In this document: positions 33,205 through 41,760 of the stretch, piece by piece
How the letters are laid out: every line of letters starts with the position of its first letter
Position numbering within the stretch: the stretch's first letter is position 1
IMG/VR virus record: IMGVR_UViG_3300025000_000137
Span: 1-52,120 of that record
DNA length: 52,120 nt
Direction: 5' to 3' (one strand)
From: a virus
Translations under genes and position numbers: made by a program
The notes under the pieces: model-generated
Told to the model about the DNA's origin: nothing
What the model saw: only the letters and a program-made list of their open reading frames with translations
Database searches by the model: none

Positions 33205-33541
33205 AAACCACGAAAGAGCCGGTAAAATCCTCCTCTTTTTTTCTTCTATTTTTTTAGCCGTCAATCACACTCTTTATGATGTTTTTGTATGGGCTGCATT
33301 TGTATTTTTATTTACTTATTATTTTACACCTGATCTAGATACTAATTCAAGATCAAGGAAGAGATTAGGCTTCCTCGGTTGGATCATAGACAAACTCTTT
33401 AATCATCGCGGATGGCTGCACAGTTATTTGTTATGGGCGGTTCTTTTTGTGCCTCTGTATGTGATTTTCGGATGGGGCTCTTTGGGCGGATTGATGGCTG
33501 TTTATTTGCATCTTGTGTGTGACGGGGTTAGTCCGATTTAA
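33194..33541 (+). CDS. DUF2227-type membrane protein with metal-site motifs
   Basis: 115 residues with hydrophobic segments at about 12-45, 75-92 and 95-110. Motifs TPDLDTNSRSRKRLGFLGWI, FNHRGWLHS and HLVCDGVSP place Asp and His where the DUF2227 family, and the YdjM-like metal-dependent membrane hydrolases, have their conserved metal ligands. The role in viruses is unknown; membrane modification or lysis control are possibilities. Confidence 0.65.
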   Translation: MKGKNHERAGKILLFFSSIFLAVNHTLYDVFVWAAFVFLFTYYFTPDLDTNSRSRKRLGFLGWIIDKLFNHRGWLHSYLLWAVLFVPLYVIFGWGSLGGLMAVYLHLVCDGVSPI

Positions 33542-33601
33542 TTTTTTTGTTTTAAGTTTATCAGTTAATTATTTATACTATGTGTCCTAATGTAGTATAT
33601 A
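33541..33601 (+). promoter_or_regulatory. T-rich terminator followed by promoter (copy 1)
   Basis: TTTTTTTGTTTTAAG then AGTTAATTATTTATA and, after a variable decamer, TAATGTAGTATATA (33563-33601). A near copy lies at 36893-36949. ATTATTTATA is a TATA-like box about 25 bases before TAGTATATA. It drives the ParB/PAPS-reductase group. Confidence 0.55.
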
Positions 33602-33625
33602 CTTAGAGTTAAAGAGGTTTTAAAA

Positions 33626-34348
33626 ATGAAACAAGTAACGTTTGAAGGGTTTGAACCTAGGAAGAAAGCAGGGTTGGCTAACTGTTTACAGGAAATTATA
33701 TCTGAAGCTTCAAAACTTTCTCTTGAAGAAAAAGTAAACTTCCTGAATGAAGCGCGGGCACTTTTACATGAAATAAGCCCTTTCGTATCTGAACCAGTAG
33801 ACTATGTAAAATGGGTTAAATTTGAAGAAGTCACAGCAAATGATTATAACCCTAACTCGGTGGCCCCTCCTGAAATGGAACTTCTGAGAGTTTCAATCGA
33901 TGAAGATGGGTATACACAGCCTATAGTCTCATGGAAACACGATGGAACATATGAGGTAGTCGATGGGTTTCACAGGCATCGGGTGGGTAAAGAGTGTTCT
34001 GATATTAGAGAACGTGTGAAAGGATATCTCCCTCTTGTAGGGATCAATGAGGATAGAGAAGACAAGGGGGACCGAATGGCAGCAACGATAAGACATAACC
34101 GGGCAAGAGGTAAACATAAGATTGATGCTATGTCTGATATCGTTATCGAATTGAAAAAGAGGAACTGGTCTGATTCAAAGATTGCAAAAAAGCTAGGTAT
34201 GGAACCAGATGAAGTCCTGAGACTCTCTCAAATAGGGGGACTTGCAGAACTCTTTGCAGATCGGGAATTTAGTACAGCTTGGGAATTAGAGGATAATTGT
34301 GAATACGAGGAAACGATAAATGAAGAGGATTTATCACCAATACAATGA
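33626..34348 (+). CDS. ParB-like protein (IbrB type)
   Basis: 240 residues. The ParB/Srx domain spans about 68-165: FEEVTANDYNPNSVAPPEME, VVDGFHRHRVGKE, and IRHNRARGKHKID, followed by a helix-turn-helix region (NWSDSKIAKKLGMEPDEVLR). In bacteria and phages such proteins pair with a PAPS-reductase-like IbrA, as here. The N-terminus MKQVTFEGFEP resembles a PCNA-interacting peptide. Molecular activity of this pair is not established. Confidence 0.75.
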   Translation: MKQVTFEGFEPRKKAGLANCLQEIISEASKLSLEEKVNFLNEARALLHEISPFVSEPVDYVKWVKFEEVTANDYNPNSVAPPEMELLRVSIDEDGYTQPIVSWKHDGTYEVVDGFHRHRVGKECSDIRERVKGYLPLVGINEDREDKGDRMAATIRHNRARGKHKIDAMSDIVIELKKRNWSDSKIAKKLGMEPDEVLRLSQIGGLAELFADREFSTAWELEDNCEYEETINEEDLSPIQ

Positions 34349-34745
34349 ATGGGAAGAGTTCCATGCTGGGATGTGGAGAGATGTGTCAAGAGAACAAGAT
34401 GAAAAATACTACTTTGAAGCTATTGAATTCACAGGCGATCATGAACTTTATGGAAACTGGATGTTAAAAGTTATAGATGCCTGGCCTAACTCATGTGAAC
34501 ACAATTTATCAGACATTCACATTAACCGTCAAGCATGGATTGGGCACGCGGCTTGTTGTTTAGCGATTGGATGTCCAGAACACATCACGAGAAGAGCATG
34601 GCACGTTTTAAGTAAAGATCAACAGGATAAAGCGAATAAGAAGGCAGATGAAGCAATAAAAGCATGGGAGACGAAACAATATGAAAAAATATCTCGATCA
34701 AGATGTTTTTACCGAAACACGATCCAGAGTGTCTTGGGCGTTTGA
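34320..34745 (+). CDS. Protein of the IbrAB-type cluster
   Basis: 141 residues: WRDVSREQDEKYYFEAIEFT, then HINRQAWIGHAACCLAIGCP and a helix with DKANKKADEAIKAWE. Similar small proteins occur beside ParB/PAPS-reductase pairs in phages. Overlaps the ParB gene by 29 bases and the PAPS-reductase gene by 65 bases, an unusually long overlap that ties the three together. Biochemical role unknown. Confidence 0.55.
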   Translation: MKRIYHQYNEWEEFHAGMWRDVSREQDEKYYFEAIEFTGDHELYGNWMLKVIDAWPNSCEHNLSDIHINRQAWIGHAACCLAIGCPEHITRRAWHVLSKDQQDKANKKADEAIKAWETKQYEKISRSRCFYRNTIQSVLGV

Positions 34746-35895
34746 CAAATTCAATAAGATCTATATTTCATTCTCCGGGGGAAAAGATAGTACAGTACTA
34801 ACTCATATAGTACTCGAAGAAGCTAAGAAAAGGAACCGGAAAGTGGGATTAATGTTTATCGACTGGGAATGCCAATTTAATCTCACTATCCAGCATATAT
34901 CTGATATCTTTGAACTATATAAAGATAACATTGAACCATATTGGATATCAATCCCTATCAAGACATGGAATGGATGTTCTCAGTATGAACCCGAATGGAC
35001 CTGCTGGGAAGAAGGAAAAGAAGAAATTTGGGTAAGGCAGAAATCTGAAATGTCTATTAAAGATGGATCAATTTTTCCATTTTATTATAATGATATTTCT
35101 TTTGAAGAGTTTACACCAAAGTTTTCAGAGTGGTATTCCGAAGGTGAAATGTGTTGTAATTTTGTAGGGATACGGACACAGGAGTCTCTAAACAGGTTTA
35201 GAGCGGTAGCAAAAAATAAAGAGTTCTGTTTTGAGGATAAGATGTTTACAACTTCGACTGATGATAATAATAAATGTTGGAGCGTTTACCCAATTTATGA
35301 TTGGAAGACCGAGGATGTATGGACTTATTATTCAAAGTTTAAGAAGCCTTACAATACACTTTATGACAGAATGTATAGAGCCGGACTTTCAATACATCAA
35401 ATGAGGATAGATGAGCCGTTTGGAGATACTCAGAGAAAAGGATTATGGTTATATCAAGTAATTGAGCCTGAGACATGGAGAAGAATGGTTCTCAGAGTGG
35501 CAGGGGCTAATACCGGAGCTTTATATTCTAAAGAAATGGGGAATATCTTAGGTAACAATAAGGTAACTCTTCCGGAGGGGTACACATGGCAAAGTTTTGC
35601 AAAAATGCTTCTTGATACGATGCCTAATAAAACATCTGAACACTACAAAAACAAGATTATGGTATATATCCACTGGTATTCTACGAGAGGATATCCCGAA
35701 GGAATACCAGACGAAGCAGATTATAAATTAGAATCATTGGGTAAAGCTCCGAGTTGGAGGAAGATTGTAAAAACGCTTTTGAAAAATGATTACTGGTGCA
35801 AGGGGTTAGGGTTCTCTCCCACAAAAACAAGTGCATATTCAAATTATCTAAAAATGATGGAAAAACGAAAAGAGAAATGGGGAATTGAGATATGA
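34681..35895 (+). CDS. PAPS-reductase-like protein (IbrA/DUF3440 type)
   Basis: 404 residues. The N-terminal adenine-nucleotide alpha-hydrolase domain has the PP-loop YISFSGGKDSTVLTHIVLEE (about 28-47) and a later GEMCCNFVGIRTQESLNRF with cysteines; YPIYDWKTEDVWTYYSK is the PAPS-reductase C-motif. The DUF3440-like C-terminus follows (YNTLYDRMYRAGLS, MRIDEPFGD). Sulfate reduction is unlikely; such viral proteins are suspected in nucleic-acid modification or regulation together with the ParB partner. Confidence 0.8.
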   Translation: MKKYLDQDVFTETRSRVSWAFDKFNKIYISFSGGKDSTVLTHIVLEEAKKRNRKVGLMFIDWECQFNLTIQHISDIFELYKDNIEPYWISIPIKTWNGCSQYEPEWTCWEEGKEEIWVRQKSEMSIKDGSIFPFYYNDISFEEFTPKFSEWYSEGEMCCNFVGIRTQESLNRFRAVAKNKEFCFEDKMFTTSTDDNNKCWSVYPIYDWKTEDVWTYYSKFKKPYNTLYDRMYRAGLSIHQMRIDEPFGDTQRKGLWLYQVIEPETWRRMVLRVAGANTGALYSKEMGNILGNNKVTLPEGYTWQSFAKMLLDTMPNKTSEHYKNKIMVYIHWYSTRGYPEGIPDEADYKLESLGKAPSWRKIVKTLLKNDYWCKGLGFSPTKTSAYSNYLKMMEKRKEKWGIEI

Positions 35896-36563
35896 AACAA
35901 GCAACTCTTCAAGCTTTTGGGAAACCTCCACTCCCAAGGGGTTACTCAACCTCTCACATTTTAACAAAAAGAAAATGCGGATATAAATTCTTACTCGCCT
36001 ATATATACAAAGCAAAAGGAAAAAAAACTGAATCTCTAACAAAAGGATCGGACGTACACGAAGACATCTCAAAAGGTAATTTTCAATCGGATGATCCAGA
36101 AAAACAGAAACTCTTAACTGTCGCTCAGGAATTCCTATCTGAGATGCCCGATAACCCAATATTTGAAACTGATTATTCAGATAAAAATAATCCCGGTACA
36201 TACAAGGGGTATATCATGGATCAACCGTTTTTAGGCACGTTTGACGTTCACTGGTTAGAGGGGATCGGAGTAGATTGGAAAAGTGGATCTTTTCACGAAG
36301 AATATAAAAATGATTACGAGATCCAGGCTTATATCCTTAATGAATTATTCAAACAGAAACACGGATATCCATTGAAAAAGTTTGTATTTGTGTTTTTGAA
36401 AGATGGTTTTCGATATGAAGCGGAATGTATCACAAGTGAAAAAGCAAGCAAGAGAAAAGAGAACATGATCAGGAACGCGCTTGACAGTATAAAAAGATTA
36501 GAATTTGAGAAAAGAATTTCATTTTCGTGCCAGTGGTGCGAGTATCAAGGGATGTGTATGTAA
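35892..36563 (+). CDS. Cas4/RecB-like Fe-S nuclease
   Basis: 223 residues. PD-(D/E)xK nuclease core: GSDVHEDISKG, GTFDVHWLEGIGVDWKSG (Asp about 118, D-x-K about 128-130) and a QAYIL helix. Four Cys could hold an Fe-S cluster as in Cas4 and AddB: one near residue 29 (RKCGYKF) and three in CQWCEYQGMC at the end. The N-terminus MKQATLQAFGKP resembles a PIP box. No Cas1 or CRISPR array is present, so end processing or recombination is likelier than spacer acquisition. Confidence 0.8.
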   Translation: MKQATLQAFGKPPLPRGYSTSHILTKRKCGYKFLLAYIYKAKGKKTESLTKGSDVHEDISKGNFQSDDPEKQKLLTVAQEFLSEMPDNPIFETDYSDKNNPGTYKGYIMDQPFLGTFDVHWLEGIGVDWKSGSFHEEYKNDYEIQAYILNELFKQKHGYPLKKFVFVFLKDGFRYEAECITSEKASKRKENMIRNALDSIKRLEFEKRISFSCQWCEYQGMCM

Positions 36564-36685
36564 TGCCAGAACCAGATCAGAAAACCTGCTGGAATTGTGG
36601 GAAAGAAACTGAATATTACGTGTATCATACTGAAACCGGAGAATATAGAACGTGTGAAGAATGTGAGGAGGAGCTTAACAGATGA
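36563..36685 (+). CDS. Small zinc-finger protein
   Basis: 40 residues: MPEPDQKTCWNCGKETEYYV then YRTCEECEEELNR. Two CxxC knuckles 20 residues apart. Starts on the last base of the Cas4-like stop and overlaps the next gene by four bases (ATGA). Function unknown. Confidence 0.6.
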   Translation: MPEPDQKTCWNCGKETEYYVYHTETGEYRTCEECEEELNR

Positions 36686-36891
36686 AAATGCCTGCTGAAA
36701 AATCACAGTCCGGGAGATGGGGAAGCGAACAAAAGAAAGTGTGTCCTGAGTGCGGGCTGTATATGTATAAACAATCTTCTCGAAAAATGATTGACGGGAA
36801 GAACGGATGGATACCTACTTCGTGGTTATGTAGAAAATGCGGACACATGGAGATTTACGAGGAAGGGTTTGAGGCCGTGAGATTGGATTGA
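36682..36891 (+). CDS. Small zinc-ribbon protein
   Basis: 69 residues with CPECGLYMYKQ and, after G-W-I-P, SWLCRKCGHMEIYEE. It is related to the zinc ribbon at 18463-18645 and to the C-terminus of 43107-43457. Basic linker with KMIDGKNGW. Probably binds nucleic acid or a protein partner; ends its operon at a T-rich terminator. Confidence 0.65.
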   Translation: MKMPAEKSQSGRWGSEQKKVCPECGLYMYKQSSRKMIDGKNGWIPTSWLCRKCGHMEIYEEGFEAVRLD

Positions 36892-36892
36892 T

Positions 36893-36949
36893 TCTTTTTT
36901 TGTTTTTAGTAGTTAATTATTTATATGATACGTTCTAATGTAGTATATA
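36893..36949 (+). promoter_or_regulatory. T-rich terminator followed by promoter (copy 2)
   Basis: CTTTTTTTGTTTTTAG, then AGTTAATTATTTATA and TAATGTAGTATATA (36911-36949). It matches 33563-33601 at 33 of 39 positions. A duplicated terminator-promoter unit starting a new transcription unit. Confidence 0.55.
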
Positions 36950-36990
36950 GAAGCAAAATAAAAGGTTGAACACAAAGAGGTTGAGCAAAG

Positions 36991-37176
36991 ATGGAAACAA
37001 TTGATAATCTTCTAGATGTTTGGAACATAGACAAAGCAAATCCAGAATATGAAATGTATGTAAAGAGAGCGGAAGAAATAGTTAAAGAAAAAAACAGACC
37101 TGAAAACGTGGCCAAAATAAGAAAGCAATCCGCGAAGAACGAAAACAAATACAGAAGACCGAAGGTAAGAAGATAA
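36991..37176 (+). CDS. Small basic protein
   Basis: 61 residues: METIDNLLDVWNIDKANPEY then a very basic end (KNENKYRRPKVRR). AAAGAGGTTGAG precedes the ATG. Probably nucleic-acid binding by charge alone; not recognised. Confidence 0.5.
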   Translation: METIDNLLDVWNIDKANPEYEMYVKRAEEIVKEKNRPENVAKIRKQSAKNENKYRRPKVRR

Positions 37177-37192
37177 TACGAGGTGTTTTTAA

Positions 37193-37327
37193 ATGTATAT
37201 CCCTTCAAGATGTGGTCCATACTCCACAATCAATTTAATAGAATGTTCAAAGTGTGGAAGATTCATGCCGTGTCATATCATCAATGGGAAAGCGGTTTGC
37301 ATAGAATGTGAAGGATTGATAAAATGA
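37193..37327 (+). CDS. Small zinc-finger protein
   Basis: 44 residues: MYIPSRCGPYSTINLIECSK with CSKCGRFMPCHI and CIECEG. Cys spacing fits one zinc site. CGAGGTG precedes the ATG. A further 13-codon frame (37324-37365) overlaps its end and carries the ribosome site of the next gene; it may be a coupling peptide. Confidence 0.55.
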   Translation: MYIPSRCGPYSTINLIECSKCGRFMPCHIINGKAVCIECEGLIK

Positions 37328-37370
37328 CTAAGATGTTTGGAGATTTTCCACATTGCGGCAGGTGATTTAA

Positions 37371-37571
37371 ATGCCCTTAATAGATTCTAAATCATGGAAA
37401 GACGGGCGGGCTACCCATCAAGTGAATATTTATCAGGGATTCACTGATCTCAGGTATTTTGTTCAGTATACAATTTATCAAAACGGAGGAAGTCAGGGAA
37501 TTTTGAATACACCTTACAAAAGTATTGCGGGAGCGAGGAAAACTTTTGAGAATGTTTTAGTTTCCGAATGA
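37371..37571 (+). CDS. Hypothetical small protein
   Basis: 66 residues: MPLIDSKSWKDGRATHQVNI then YFVQYTIYQNGGSQG and a C-terminal helix. Beta-rich N-terminus. AGGTGAT six bases upstream of the ATG is a perfect ribosome site. Not recognised. Confidence 0.5.
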   Translation: MPLIDSKSWKDGRATHQVNIYQGFTDLRYFVQYTIYQNGGSQGILNTPYKSIAGARKTFENVLVSE

Positions 37572-37594
37572 GTTGGACACGGTGATTGAAAATA

Positions 37595-37603
37595 GAACGG
37601 AGC
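37595..37603 (+). promoter_or_regulatory. GAACGGAGC leader element
   Basis: Exact copy followed by GATTTG, 7 bases before the HNH ATG at 37611. Confidence 0.8.
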
Positions 37604-37610
37604 GATTTGA

Positions 37611-38060
37611 ATGCAAGAACTACTACAAATAAACCCAAAAATAAAAAATATGCTGATCCATAATCAGACTCTTATAGAGAATCTGTCTACATGTAAGAAC
37701 TTAAACAACCCGAAAGCTCAAAGAACACATGAAATATATTTGAATCTCCAAGCGAATCTTAAGAAGATGTTGCCTGGATGTCAGATACCAGCTTTTAATC
37801 CTGCAAAACGTGCTAAGGTTAAATGTGGGGTATGTGAAATCTGCGGGTTTCCAGTCAGTGAATTGTTACAAGAACATCATGTAGTGCCCCGGTCACGCGG
37901 TGGAAGTAATCGAGCGAGTAACAAGATTCAATTATGTCCGACTTGTCATTATACGTTACATAGATGCGCTGTGAAGGGCATAAGCAGTGCCGTTAGGGAT
38001 TATTATTCTGATTTTTATGAGACTTTTGAAGGGTATGTTAGGATGATTCAGTCATCTTAA
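37611..38060 (+). CDS. HNH endonuclease
   Basis: 149 residues. HNH core at about 72-122: KCGVCEICGFPVSELLQEHH, VVPRSRGGSNRASNKIQLCP, TCHYTLHRC, with zinc Cys pairs CEIC and CPTC and the His-His of EHHVV. It shares the F-P-V-x-x-L-L motif with the HNH gene at 20978. The N-terminal 65 residues are helical. It could be a homing-type or packaging-associated nuclease. Its end overlaps a convergent HicB-like gene by 23 bases. Confidence 0.85.
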   Translation: MQELLQINPKIKNMLIHNQTLIENLSTCKNLNNPKAQRTHEIYLNLQANLKKMLPGCQIPAFNPAKRAKVKCGVCEICGFPVSELLQEHHVVPRSRGGSNRASNKIQLCPTCHYTLHRCAVKGISSAVRDYYSDFYETFEGYVRMIQSS

Positions 38061-38208
38061 CTACTTCTTCGTACAATTCTATAGCCTCCTGAATCCTTTC
38101 CAATACCTCTTTTCTCGTTTTTCCTTGAGTATGGCAGCCGGGGAATTCTTTTACGGTGGCTATGTAGATGTTATCTTCGTCTTGTTCGATTGAGATTGTA
38201 TATGGCAT
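38038..38208 (-). CDS. HicB-like protein (orphan antitoxin type)
   Basis: 56 residues: MPYTISIEQDEDNIYIATVK then EFPGCHTQGKTRKEVLERIQ and a helix. This is the partial RNase-H-fold domain of HicB/UPF0150 proteins (strand, PGCHTQG turn, EAI helix). No HicA toxin and no DNA-binding tail are present. It is the only minus-strand gene in the 27.8-45.9 kb block and overlaps the 3' end of the HNH gene. Confidence 0.7.
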   Translation of the reverse strand: MPYTISIEQDEDNIYIATVKEFPGCHTQGKTRKEVLERIQEAIELYEEVVKMTESS

Positions 38209-38276
38209 GTATGAGGGTATGTTTGGGATGGGTTATTATTTTTACTTTTATATTTTTCTTTTTTGATAGTCAGGAA

Positions 38277-38293
38277 GTTTTATATACGAATAC
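38277..38293 (+). promoter_or_regulatory. TATA-like promoter with ATATACGAATAC box
   Basis: GTTTTATATACGAATAC about 45 bases upstream of the ATG at 38336. ATATACGAATAC (38282-38293) recurs exactly at 41761-41772, suggesting a shared regulator. Confidence 0.45.
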
Positions 38294-38335
38294 ATCCATT
38301 ATTTAATAAATTAATTAAACCATTGGAGATATCAT

Positions 38336-38506
38336 ATGGGACGCAAACCAGATAAAAACCCTATTAAATTCTCAACGATTAGCGCGAAGGAAGAGACCGT
38401 TAAGAAAGCCGGGATAATTGCAGCATGTGAGGATCAGAAAATCTATGAGATCGTTGAAAACGCACTAAAGAGCACATATCCAAAGTATTTTTGCATTGAA
38501 GCATAA
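38336..38506 (+). CDS. Small RHH-like regulator
   Basis: 56 residues: MGRKPDKNPIKFSTISAKEE then TVKKAGIIAACEDQKIYEIV. A basic N-terminus, short strand (IKFSTI) and two helices suggest a ribbon-helix-helix-like DNA-binding protein. GGAGATATCAT precedes the ATG. Placed between a TATA-box promoter and the MCM operon, it may autoregulate that operon. Confidence 0.55.
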   Translation: MGRKPDKNPIKFSTISAKEETVKKAGIIAACEDQKIYEIVENALKSTYPKYFCIEA

Positions 38507-38522
38507 TTAAAAATAAAAAATA

Positions 38523-38531
38523 GAACGGAGC
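38523..38531 (+). promoter_or_regulatory. GAACGGAGC leader element
   Basis: Exact copy followed by AAAACC, 6 bases before the ATG at 38538, the gene ahead of MCM. Confidence 0.8.
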
Positions 38532-38537
38532 AAAACC

Positions 38538-39026
38538 ATGATAGAGGATTCCATCCAAAAATCAAAATCAAAAACTATTCAAAGATCGATACAAGTGCCC
38601 GCCGATATTTGGGACGCTTCAAAATGTATCCCAGGTGGAAGAACTAAATTTATAATCGAATCCCTCGCAAGTGCCATTAATGCATATAAAACAGAGTTGC
38701 CAAAACTGCGCATGGAAGTAGAAGAATTAAACATACAGATATGCAGTATGGAAGCTCTAAGATCTGCAAAATTATCTCGAATAGCGGACCTTGAAGCGGA
38801 AGCCGAAAACGACTTAAAAGAAGCCGTAATGCATCAACAGAATATTGAACAGGCGATTATTGAAACGTCTAGACTTTTAAAGAATTTCCGCAGGAATATA
38901 ACAAAATCGCATTTTTTAAGATTAGAGGAGTTGTCAGGTACTCCTGCCTGTGATATTGAAGTATTTATCAAAGAGATGAAATACCGACCTACCGAGGAGC
39001 AGATTAGAGAATTTTTTCTTAGGTGA
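38538..39026 (+). CDS. RHH-like plus coiled-coil protein upstream of MCM
   Basis: 162 residues. Residues 10-50 look like a ribbon-helix-helix unit (KTIQRSIQVPADIWDASKCI, TKFIIESLASAINAY). A long coiled coil covers about 52-115, then a helical end (PTEEQIREFFLR). It ends 6 bases before MCM, so both are made from one message. An origin-binding or MCM-loading role is an attractive guess from position only. Confidence 0.5.
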   Translation: MIEDSIQKSKSKTIQRSIQVPADIWDASKCIPGGRTKFIIESLASAINAYKTELPKLRMEVEELNIQICSMEALRSAKLSRIADLEAEAENDLKEAVMHQQNIEQAIIETSRLLKNFRRNITKSHFLRLEELSGTPACDIEVFIKEMKYRPTEEQIREFFLR

Positions 39027-39032
39027 TCGGTC

Positions 39033-41105
39033 ATGATCTACGATGTGATAGTAGACCGATTAAAAACGTTTTTCGGCAAAGATACGCACCACAATAAGAA
39101 CGTATCCTCAAGAGAGATAGATTCTTTTTCTTATTGGGATGCCCTGTTATCAATTAGTGCTGACTATCCAGAAGAAAAGGATCTTAATGTAGAATACCGG
39201 CACATAGAATCTTTTGATAGAGATCTTGCCAATGAATTGTTAGTCAATCCGAATGAATGGTTAAATGCTGCTACGGCTGCAATCTCTGAAATGGATTTTC
39301 CCCTTACTGATCTTCCAGATATTACGGTTAGAGTTCTTGGGTTGCCTTCGACTCATGACGTGCCTATCTCGAAGCTTAGGAACATACACCTTGAAAAATT
39401 TATTTCAATACGATGTGTGATTTCAAAAGCTACCGAAGTAAGACCGGCATACGAGAAGGTTGCATATGAATGTTTGAGATGTGGGCATGTAACTGTAGTA
39501 ACACAATCAAAGGATTCTGATTATTTAGATGAGCCGTTCGCGGGGTGCGAGAACGACACATGCGGGAAGAAGGGACCATTCAAAAGAAAGGATGAAGAAA
39601 GTGTTACATTCAACCATCAGTACTTAAAAATTCAAGAACCACTTGAGAATTTAAGAGGCAGACAGCCTGAATTTTTATACGTGTCTTGTGCGGACGGACT
39701 CGCAGGTATAAGGAAACCCGGGGAAAAAGTAATAATAACCGGGATTTTGAAAAGCCGTATAAAAGTAAAGAAGGAAGGGAAGACTAAGTTTTTAGATTTC
39801 CTGTTTGTTGCAAACTCCATAAAGCTTTCAGACAAAGATTATGAGAATCTAGAAATAACTTCAAAAGACGAAGAGAAGATAAAGGAACTTTCTAAAAGGA
39901 AGGACATTAGAACAGTTATCGTTTCCTCGATTGCGCCTTCTATATTTGGAAATGAAAATATAAAGGAAGGAATAGCACTTCAACTGTTTTCAGGAAATGG
40001 AAAGACGATGACAGATGGGACCCATAAAAGAGGTGACATTCATATCTTAATGGTTGGGGACCCTGGCGTTGCAAAAAGCCAGTTCTTAAAATATGTTGCT
40101 AATTTTGCACCGAGAGCTATTCAGGTATCCGGCAGGTCAACGAGCGCGGCAGGGCTTACAGGCGCGGCAGTGCATGACGACTTTGACGGGAAATGGGCTA
40201 TAGAAGCCGGAGCTTTAACGATGGCTGGTGATGGTGGAATATGCTGTGTAGACGAAATGGATAAGATGAATGAAAAGGACAGAGGCTCAATGCATGACGC
40301 ATTAGAGCAGCAGTTTGTAAACGTCGCGAAAGCCGGTGTGTTTGCTCAATTGCCTACGAGTTGTTCTTTATTGGGAGCAGCTAACCCGAAATACGGCAGA
40401 TATGACAAATATGAAGGGATTGCTTCTCAGTTTAATCTAGGTGATGCTCTCCTGTCAAGAATGGACTTGCTCTATGTAATTCATGATACTCCAAATCAGA
40501 AGACAGACGAGCGGCTCGCGTGGCATGTTCTCAATGATGACTTTGAAAACAAGGAGCTTATTGATTTAGAATTGTTAAGAAAGTACATTGCATATTCTAA
40601 AACTCATTGTTTCCCAAAGATGACGGACGAAGCAAAAGCATGCTTAGTTGATTTTTTTGTAAATACGAGGGAAACAGCAGGAGGAGTAAAAGACACTATC
40701 CCTGTAACGGTGAGGGCACTTGAAGCCGCGAAGCGGTTAGCTGTTGCAAATGCCAAACTGAGATTGTCAGATGTAGTAGATAAAAAAGATGCTGCCGACG
40801 CGGTAGATCTGTTATTGAAGAATTTGCATGAAGTAGGCATTGATCCCGATACCGGGAAATTGGATTCTTCGATACTTGAGAGCGATACAAGCGGGAGCCA
40901 GCGGGAAAAAATACGAAAACTGAAAGATATCATAGACAGGCTTTGCAAACAGAACATGACATCAAATGTTGCTAAACTTGAAGACATTGAATTAGAATGT
41001 GAAAAAGAGAAAATGGCAGAACCAATTCATTTGATTTCAAAAATGAAGAGCAGAGGGGATTTATTAGCGGTTACTCAGACGAGTTTTAGAAACGTTTACA
41101 AATAA
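39033..41105 (+). CDS. mcm: MCM replicative helicase
   Basis: 690 residues, the length of archaeal MCMs. N-terminal domain with a zinc site (CLRCGHVT and CENDTCGKK, about 147-180) and beta hairpin. AAA+ domain: Walker [14 protein letters not shown] (about 340-352), the PS1 hairpin region, Walker [12 protein letters not shown] (about 402-412), sensor 1 GAANPKYG and arginine finger [11 protein letters not shown] (about 473). A C-terminal winged-helix-like tail is present. It unwinds DNA for replication of the virus, which has no DNA polymerase in this window. Confidence 0.97.
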   Translation: MIYDVIVDRLKTFFGKDTHHNKNVSSREIDSFSYWDALLSISADYPEEKDLNVEYRHIESFDRDLANELLVNPNEWLNAATAAISEMDFPLTDLPDITVRVLGLPSTHDVPISKLRNIHLEKFISIRCVISKATEVRPAYEKVAYECLRCGHVTVVTQSKDSDYLDEPFAGCENDTCGKKGPFKRKDEESVTFNHQYLKIQEPLENLRGRQPEFLYVSCADGLAGIRKPGEKVIITGILKSRIKVKKEGKTKFLDFLFVANSIKLSDKDYENLEITSKDEEKIKELSKRKDIRTVIVSSIAPSIFGNENIKEGIALQLFSGNGKTMTDGTHKRGDIHILMVGDPGVAKSQFLKYVANFAPRAIQVSGRSTSAAGLTGAAVHDDFDGKWAIEAGALTMAGDGGICCVDEMDKMNEKDRGSMHDALEQQFVNVAKAGVFAQLPTSCSLLGAANPKYGRYDKYEGIASQFNLGDALLSRMDLLYVIHDTPNQKTDERLAWHVLNDDFENKELIDLELLRKYIAYSKTHCFPKMTDEAKACLVDFFVNTRETAGGVKDTIPVTVRALEAAKRLAVANAKLRLSDVVDKKDAADAVDLLLKNLHEVGIDPDTGKLDSSILESDTSGSQREKIRKLKDIIDRLCKQNMTSNVAKLEDIELECEKEKMAEPIHLISKMKSRGDLLAVTQTSFRNVYK

Positions 41106-41121
41106 TATACGAGGGAGAAAA

Positions 41122-41706
41122 ATGCAACAGCGTACACGGTTTATGATATTAAAAAGAGATAATTTTAGGTGTCAGTACTGCGGGAAAACAGGAGCAGATA
41201 CGGTTTTAGAAGTTGATCACATCACGCCGGTTTCAAAGGGAGGAACGGACGACTTTGAAAACTTGATAACTGCTTGCAAGGAATGTAACCGGGGGAAATA
41301 TAACATTGAAATACTCCCACCGGTTGAAACAACGTCATTGTATGAATCCATTGAAAATACGATATATAAAGAAATATGCGACATTGGATCTAAATACCTT
41401 AATAATATTTCAAAAATCAAGGCACTCGAAGCAGATTTATTAAATTTATACTTAGAAAATAAAACAATAGAATATAGAGAACGTGAGTTAGAGCTCGCAG
41501 TTATGCAAAATAAAAGAGATAACTGGACGAGAAGGCATATTGACCCGATAGAAGACTATTGTAATATGTCACTCGATGACGTTAAAGCTAGTATATCAGT
41601 AGCAATTATAAAACAAGAAAAAGAAAACTTGAAAACCCCTATAAAATCAAATGCAGTCTTATTGATGGACCTGGATTCTGGAACATTGGTACATTCTAAA
41701 TATTGA
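41122..41706 (+). CDS. HNH endonuclease with coiled-coil tail
   Basis: 194 residues. Residues 1-65 are a compact HNH domain: [49 protein letters not shown], with two CxxC zinc pairs and D-H-I as active site. The remaining 130 residues are helical and coiled-coil. It follows MCM by 16 bases. Its HNH type (DHI, NRGK) differs from that at 20978 and 37611. Confidence 0.85.
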   Translation: MQQRTRFMILKRDNFRCQYCGKTGADTVLEVDHITPVSKGGTDDFENLITACKECNRGKYNIEILPPVETTSLYESIENTIYKEICDIGSKYLNNISKIKALEADLLNLYLENKTIEYRERELELAVMQNKRDNWTRRHIDPIEDYCNMSLDDVKASISVAIIKQEKENLKTPIKSNAVLLMDLDSGTLVHSKY

Positions 41707-41760
41707 AAAGGGTGTGTTTCCACTGCAAAAATCGATATATCTCTCTTTATTTCTAATAAG

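Noticed and set aside
35892-36563. Cas4-like protein as part of a CRISPR adaptation module
   Set aside because: No Cas1, Cas2 or repeat array anywhere in the window; stand-alone Cas4-like nucleases are common in archaeal viruses.
37324-37365. 13-codon frame MTKMFGDFPHCGR
   Set aside because: Too short to support as a protein; it mainly contains the ribosome site of the gene at 37371. Mentioned as a possible coupling peptide only.
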